Shown: in pieces, positions 59,953 to 64,000 of the stretch
Layout: each line of letters starts with the position of its first letter
Position numbering within the stretch: position 1 is the first letter of the stretch
Assembly: GCF_023158935.1 (NCBI RefSeq)
Contig: NZ_CP096120.1
Location: 620,001-684,000, forward strand
Length of the DNA stretch: 64,000 nucleotides
Source: Acinetobacter portensis
Lineage (GTDB): Bacteria; Pseudomonadota; Gammaproteobacteria; Pseudomonadales; Moraxellaceae
Reading direction: 5' to 3'
Position numbers and translations under genes: made by a program
The notes under the pieces: generated by a model
The model's database searches: none
The model's input: the letters and a program-made list of their open reading frames with translations, nothing else
Told to the model about the DNA's origin: nothing

Positions 59953-60495
59953 ATGTTTAAGTTTCTAGCTGGATTTGGGTCAATCGTTCGTTCGTTATTT
60001 ATGGTGTTTAGCCATGTGACACGTAAACGTGACACCATTTTATATCCGGAAGTGAAAGCTGAAGATATCGTGCCACCACGTTTCCGTGGTCGTATTGTGT
60101 TAACACGCGACCCAGATGGTGAAGAGCGTTGTGTTGCTTGTAACTTATGTGCGGTTGCTTGCCCAGTAGGTTGTATTTCACTACAAAAAGCAGAAAAAGA
60201 AGATGGTCGTTGGTACCCAGAGTTTTTCCGTATCAACTTCTCACGTTGTATTTTCTGCGGTATGTGTGAAGAAGCATGTCCAACGACTGCAATTCAAATG
60301 ACACCTGATTTCGAATTAGGTGAGTATGTGCGTCAAGACCTTGTATATGAGAAAGAAAACTTACTTATTTCAGGTCCTGGTAAATATCCTGACTATAACT
60401 TCTACCGCGTAACGGGTATGGCTGTAAACGGTAAAGATAAAGGTCAAGCGCAACGTGAAAGTGCGCCAGTTGATGTACGGAGTCTATTACCATGA
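59953..60495 (+). CDS. nuoI: NADH-quinone oxidoreductase subunit I
   Basis: NuoI is a ferredoxin-like subunit with clusters N6a and N6b. The 180-residue protein has two CxxCxxCxxxCP motifs: [15 protein letters not shown] near 54-68 and [16 protein letters not shown] near 97-112. It overlaps nuoJ by four bases. Confidence 0.97.
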   Translation: MFKFLAGFGSIVRSLFMVFSHVTRKRDTILYPEVKAEDIVPPRFRGRIVLTRDPDGEERCVACNLCAVACPVGCISLQKAEKEDGRWYPEFFRINFSRCIFCGMCEEACPTTAIQMTPDFELGEYVRQDLVYEKENLLISGPGKYPDYNFYRVTGMAVNGKDKGQAQRESAPVDVRSLLP

Positions 60496-61013
60496 TGTGG
60501 CCATTTTATTTGATGGCACTTGTGGCCATTGTCTCTACAGTTCGTGTTGTAACAAACACGAACCCTGTACACGCTTTATTAAGCTTGATCGTGTCATTAC
60601 TTGCTGTTGCAGGTATGTTCATGATCGTTGGTGCACCATTTGCTGGTGCGCTTGAAATTATTGTTTATGCTGGCGCGATCATGGTGTTATTCGTGTTCGT
60701 TGTGATGATGCTTAACCTTGGTCAAGATACAGTTGAACAAGAAAGCAAATGGTTAACATCATCTGCATGGGCATATCCTGCATTAATGAGCTTCTTAATG
60801 GGCTTATTACTTGTTTGGATGCTTGGATCTGACTACACACAAAGTGTTGCACTTATGGGACAAGAAATTGTTGGTCCTAAAGAAGTTGGTCAAGCGCTCT
60901 TTACTCACTACTTATTGTTGGTTGAAGTTGCCGCAATGTTATTGCTAGCAGCACTTGTTGCAGCATTTCATATCGGTAAACGTGAACCAAGTGCTGAAGA
61001 GGAAAAAGAATAA
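60492..61013 (+). CDS. nuoJ: NADH-quinone oxidoreductase subunit J
   Basis: A 173-residue membrane subunit with five transmembrane helices; the segment [19 protein letters not shown] near 55-73 contains the pi-bulge helix typical of NuoJ. It overlaps nuoK by one base. Confidence 0.96.
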   Translation: MMWPFYLMALVAIVSTVRVVTNTNPVHALLSLIVSLLAVAGMFMIVGAPFAGALEIIVYAGAIMVLFVFVVMMLNLGQDTVEQESKWLTSSAWAYPALMSFLMGLLLVWMLGSDYTQSVALMGQEIVGPKEVGQALFTHYLLLVEVAAMLLLAALVAAFHIGKREPSAEEEKE

Positions 61014-61321
61014 TGGGTCACATTCCTTTAGAACACGGTTTGATCGTTGCGACCATTCTTTTTGCACTTGGTTTTTACGGTGTAATGGTTCGACGCAACC
61101 TATTATTTATTTTAATGAGCCTTGAAATCATGATGAACGCTGCTGCTTTAGCGTTTGTATTGGCAGGTAGTGCATGGGCACAACCAGATGGCCAAATCAT
61201 GTTCATCTTGATCTTAACGCTTGCTGCGGCAGAGGCGTGTATCGGCCTTGCGATCGTGCTTCAGTTTTACCATCGCTTCCATCATTTGGATGTGGATGCT
61301 GCTAGTGAGATGCGCGGATGA
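61013..61321 (+). CDS. nuoK: NADH-quinone oxidoreductase subunit K
   Basis: A 102-residue membrane subunit with three helices and the two conserved membrane glutamates of the proton path, one in SLEIMMNAA (about residue 38) and one in [11 protein letters not shown] (about 73). It overlaps nuoL by four bases. Confidence 0.96.
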   Translation: MGHIPLEHGLIVATILFALGFYGVMVRRNLLFILMSLEIMMNAAALAFVLAGSAWAQPDGQIMFILILTLAAAEACIGLAIVLQFYHRFHHLDVDAASEMRG

Positions 61322-63213
61322 GTTATTTATATCTAACAGTATTATTTCCGCTCATTGGTTTTATCCTTTTAGCGGCAGGACGCAACAAGCTTCCTGAAAA
61401 TGTAGCTGCAATTATTGGTGTAGGTTCTGTTGGACTTTCAGCTTTATTTGCACTTATTGCAGGCATCGATTTTGTAAATAATGGATCGGTTGCAACAACT
61501 CAACATCTTTGGACTTGGTTCAATGTTGCAGGTTTAGCACCAGGCTTTAGTTTACATTTAGATGGTCTATCATTATTAATGATGGGCATGATTACAGGTG
61601 TGGGTTTCTTAATTCACATCTTTGCATCATGGTATATGCGTGGTGAAGAAGACTTCGCGCGTTTCTTCTCTTATTTCAACTTATTCGTAACAAGCATGTT
61701 GCTTTTAGTATTAGGCGACAACTTAGCATTGTTATTCTTAGGTTGGGAAGGCGTTGGTCTTTGCTCATACTTGCTTATTGGTTACTACTACCAAACACCT
61801 GCAAACGGTTTTGCTGCAATTAAAGCATTCACTGTTACGCGTGTTGGTGACGTATTCTTACTTATCGCACTGTTCTTGTTATATCAACAATTTGGTACGT
61901 TAAATACGCAATACATCGTAGAAAATGCAGCAAATGTGATGACACAAAGTTCATCTATTACCATTTGGACAGCTTTAATGTTGTTCTTAGGTGCTGCTGG
62001 TAAATCTGCTCAAATTCCATTGCAAACATGGTTGGCAGATGCGATGGCTGGTCCTACACCAGTATCTGCATTAATTCACGCAGCAACAATGGTTACAGCG
62101 GGTGTTTACTTATGCTGCCGTATGTTCTCAGTATTTGAACTTGCGCCAGAAGTGATGTTATTCATTTCTGTAACAGGTGCTGTGACATTACTTGTAGCTG
62201 GCTTTGCAGCATTGGTTCAAACAGACATCAAACGTATTTTGGCTTACTCAACAATGAGTCAGTTAGGTTATATGTTTATGGCTGTTGGTGCTGAAGCGTA
62301 CCAAGCAGGTTTATTCCACATGCTTACTCACGCATTCTTTAAGGCATTATTATTCTTGTCTTCAGGTGCGGTGATTCTTGCTTACCATCACGAACAAAAC
62401 ATCTTCAAAATGGGTGGTTTGTTCAAGCGTAATAAATTCTTATTCGCTTGCTTCGCGATTGGTGGCGGTGCATTGGCAGCGATTCCATTCTTAACGATTG
62501 GTTTCTTCTCGAAAGATGCAATTTTAGCTGCAGTTTGGACACAAAGTCATATTGCAGGTATTCCACTTTATAACTGCCTATATTGGGCAGGTGTAGCAGG
62601 TGCTTTCTTAACTTCAATTTATACATTCCGTTTAATTTGGGTTGTATTCTTTGGTGAAGAAAAAACTGCATATCACGAAATTAAAGGCGTGACTTATTGG
62701 TTGCCTTTATCAATTCTTGCTGTGCTTTCTACTGGTGCTGCAATTGTATTGAAAGCGCCTGTAATGAGCATTCTTGATGCAGCTCGCATTCCAGCATTTA
62801 TTATTCCAGAAGCTTTAGAAGCTGGTGCACATGGTGCTGAATATGTCGCTATTGCAGTTGCATTAACAGGTCTTGTGGTTGGTGTAATCTTATTTGCTTT
62901 TGCATATAAAGCAGTTCAAGCATTTGCAAACACTTGCTTCGGTGCTGGTCTTGTAAATATCTGTCGTAATGCACTTGGTTTTGATGCGCTGTATGACATC
63001 GTATTTGTAAAACCATACTTACTTCTTGCGAAGATTTTAGGTCGTGATCCAATTGATGGTTTGTGGTTAATGCTACCAGCTATTGTTAAAGGTGGTCATA
63101 GCTTTACAAGTTCACGTCAAACTGGTTCGTTACGCGAATATGCATCAAGCATGGCTTTGGGCATTATTGTGTTATTGATGATTTTGATCGTGACTCAGGT
63201 TGTGGGGAAATAA
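61318..63213 (+). CDS. nuoL: NADH-quinone oxidoreductase subunit L
   Basis: NuoL is the distal antiporter-like proton pump. The 631-residue protein has about 16 transmembrane helices and the long lateral helix near the C-terminus. Conserved segments are [20 protein letters not shown] near 140-159 (pump Glu in GWEGVG), [21 protein letters not shown] near 237-257 and the lysine-bearing helix around [12 protein letters not shown]. Confidence 0.97.
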   Translation: MSYLYLTVLFPLIGFILLAAGRNKLPENVAAIIGVGSVGLSALFALIAGIDFVNNGSVATTQHLWTWFNVAGLAPGFSLHLDGLSLLMMGMITGVGFLIHIFASWYMRGEEDFARFFSYFNLFVTSMLLLVLGDNLALLFLGWEGVGLCSYLLIGYYYQTPANGFAAIKAFTVTRVGDVFLLIALFLLYQQFGTLNTQYIVENAANVMTQSSSITIWTALMLFLGAAGKSAQIPLQTWLADAMAGPTPVSALIHAATMVTAGVYLCCRMFSVFELAPEVMLFISVTGAVTLLVAGFAALVQTDIKRILAYSTMSQLGYMFMAVGAEAYQAGLFHMLTHAFFKALLFLSSGAVILAYHHEQNIFKMGGLFKRNKFLFACFAIGGGALAAIPFLTIGFFSKDAILAAVWTQSHIAGIPLYNCLYWAGVAGAFLTSIYTFRLIWVVFFGEEKTAYHEIKGVTYWLPLSILAVLSTGAAIVLKAPVMSILDAARIPAFIIPEALEAGAHGAEYVAIAVALTGLVVGVILFAFAYKAVQAFANTCFGAGLVNICRNALGFDALYDIVFVKPYLLLAKILGRDPIDGLWLMLPAIVKGGHSFTSSRQTGSLREYASSMALGIIVLLMILIVTQVVGK

Positions 63214-63214
63214 G

Positions 63215-64000
63215 ATGGAAATCACAAACAATTGGATTTTACCCGCACTGATCCTTGTACCGTTCATTGCAGGTTTTGCATGTTGGTTAGTCGACAAGGT
63301 TGACCAACACTTACCGCGTTACATCGCACTTATTGGTATGCTTGTTACATTAGTGCTTACCGTTGTGCTTTGGGCTCAGGGTGGTTATGACTATTCTTTA
63401 CAGTCAACACCAGTTTGGGCAGCAGAATTCCATCTTGAATGGATTAAATCTTTAGGCATTAACATTCACTTAGCTGTGGATGGTTTATCACTTCTTATGG
63501 TTGGTTTAACTGCATTACTGGGTGTACTTGCAGTTGGCTGTTCATGGGGTGAAATTCAGAAGAATGTTGGCTTCTTCCACTTAAACCTTTTATGGTCTTT
63601 AGGTGGTGTAATTGGCGTATTCTTAGCAATTGACTTGTTCTTGTTCTTCTTCTTCTGGGAGATGATGCTTGTACCTATCTACTTCTTGATCGCACTTTGG
63701 GGTCATTCAGGAGCAGATGGTAAGTCACGCGTTTATGCTGCAACTAAATTCTTCATTTATACGCAAGTCGCTGGTCTAATCATGCTTATTGGTATTTTAG
63801 GTCTTGTGATCTTTAATGCGATGGCTGTTACAGGTCAAATTAGCTTTGCTTATAATGATTTATTAATGGCTGCTCACCAATTAGAAGCGACGTATCCTGC
63901 ATTTGCTTATGGCTTCATGATCTGTTTATTTATCGGTTTTGCGGTAAAACTTCCTGTTTTCCCATTACACGGTTGGTTACCAGATGCGCATGCTCAAGCA
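63215..64000 (+). CDS. nuoM: NADH-quinone oxidoreductase subunit M, N-terminal part (cut by window edge)
   Basis: The frame starts with ATG at 63215, one base after the nuoL stop, and stays open to the window end (262 codons). NuoM is the central antiporter-like pump, about 500 residues when whole. The start MEITNNWILPALILVPFIAG, the pump glutamate in FFFFWEMMLVPIYFLIALWG near 138-157, and KLPVFPLHGWLPDAHAQA at the edge are typical. nuoN should follow outside the window. Confidence 0.97.
   Translation, partial: MEITNNWILPALILVPFIAGFACWLVDKVDQHLPRYIALIGMLVTLVLTVVLWAQGGYDYSLQSTPVWAAEFHLEWIKSLGINIHLAVDGLSLLMVGLTALLGVLAVGCSWGEIQKNVGFFHLNLLWSLGGVIGVFLAIDLFLFFFFWEMMLVPIYFLIALWGHSGADGKSRVYAATKFFIYTQVAGLIMLIGILGLVIFNAMAVTGQISFAYNDLLMAAHQLEATYPAFAYGFMICLFIGFAVKLPVFPLHGWLPDAHAQA

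Overview
The window looks like a chromosomal segment of an Acinetobacter species (Gammaproteobacteria, Moraxellaceae). Supporting signs are the AT-rich base composition, a wax ester synthase/DGAT that follows the Acinetobacter AtfA sequence as I remember it almost residue for residue, a fused nuoCD gene, heterotrimeric gatCAB, and an AroP-like permease. Nearly everything is ordinary chromosomal backbone. The left edge cuts through an IS4-family transposase and the right edge cuts through nuoM.

Layout. 1-0.7 kb: transposase tail and a small hypothetical gene. 1.1-3.5 kb: coaX and birA (minus), then a TauE/SafE-type permease. 3.6-10.9 kb: a GntR regulator, smc, zipA and ligA (chromosome condensation, division, DNA sealing). 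11.2-14.3 kb: rlmF, a bacterioferritin lacking the haem-ligand methionine, and an alkaline phosphatase lipoprotein. 14.5-19.1 kb: biotin synthesis (BioH-like esterase, bioA-bioF-bioC-bioD). 19.2-23.2 kb (minus): rluB, scpB, scpA, yciO, epmC; ScpAB are the partners of the SMC protein encoded 12 kb earlier. 23.3-26.4 kb: yceD-rpmF-fabD-fabG-acpP (ribosomal L32 and fatty acid synthesis). 26.5-30.3 kb: kbp, two hypothetical genes, sbmA and a quinone oxidoreductase. 30.4-31.7 kb: a small accessory islet with a REP-like palindrome, an orphan terminator and a DUF3644/HEPN-type protein. 31.8-35.1 kb: gatC-gatA-gatB (minus). 35.2-39.7 kb: mreB-mreC-mreD-maf-rng. 39.8-43.1 kb: a 56-residue gene, the wax ester synthase, cysH and thrH. 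43.2-45.8 kb: two tandem FadL-like porins. 46.2-47.7 kb: tRNA-Arg(CCT) and an aromatic amino acid permease. 48.1-50.8 kb: a stand-alone prpF, ispA and a hypothetical gene. 51.3-64.0 kb: the nuo operon (nuoA, B, CD, E-L and the start of nuoM), respiratory complex I.

The most promising accessory locus is the DUF3644 gene at 30736-31698. It carries an Rx4H motif typical of HEPN ribonucleases, stands alone between terminators, and is preceded by a mobile-looking palindromic repeat; it could be a single-gene defence or toxin-like system. The best regulatory finds are a 12-bp palindrome, GAGTAAATACTC, placed identically over the -35 region of both tandem porin promoters, and a consensus promoter at ligA that is followed at once by an intrinsic terminator hairpin.

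All identifications come from reading motifs and remembered family sequences. No database search was run.
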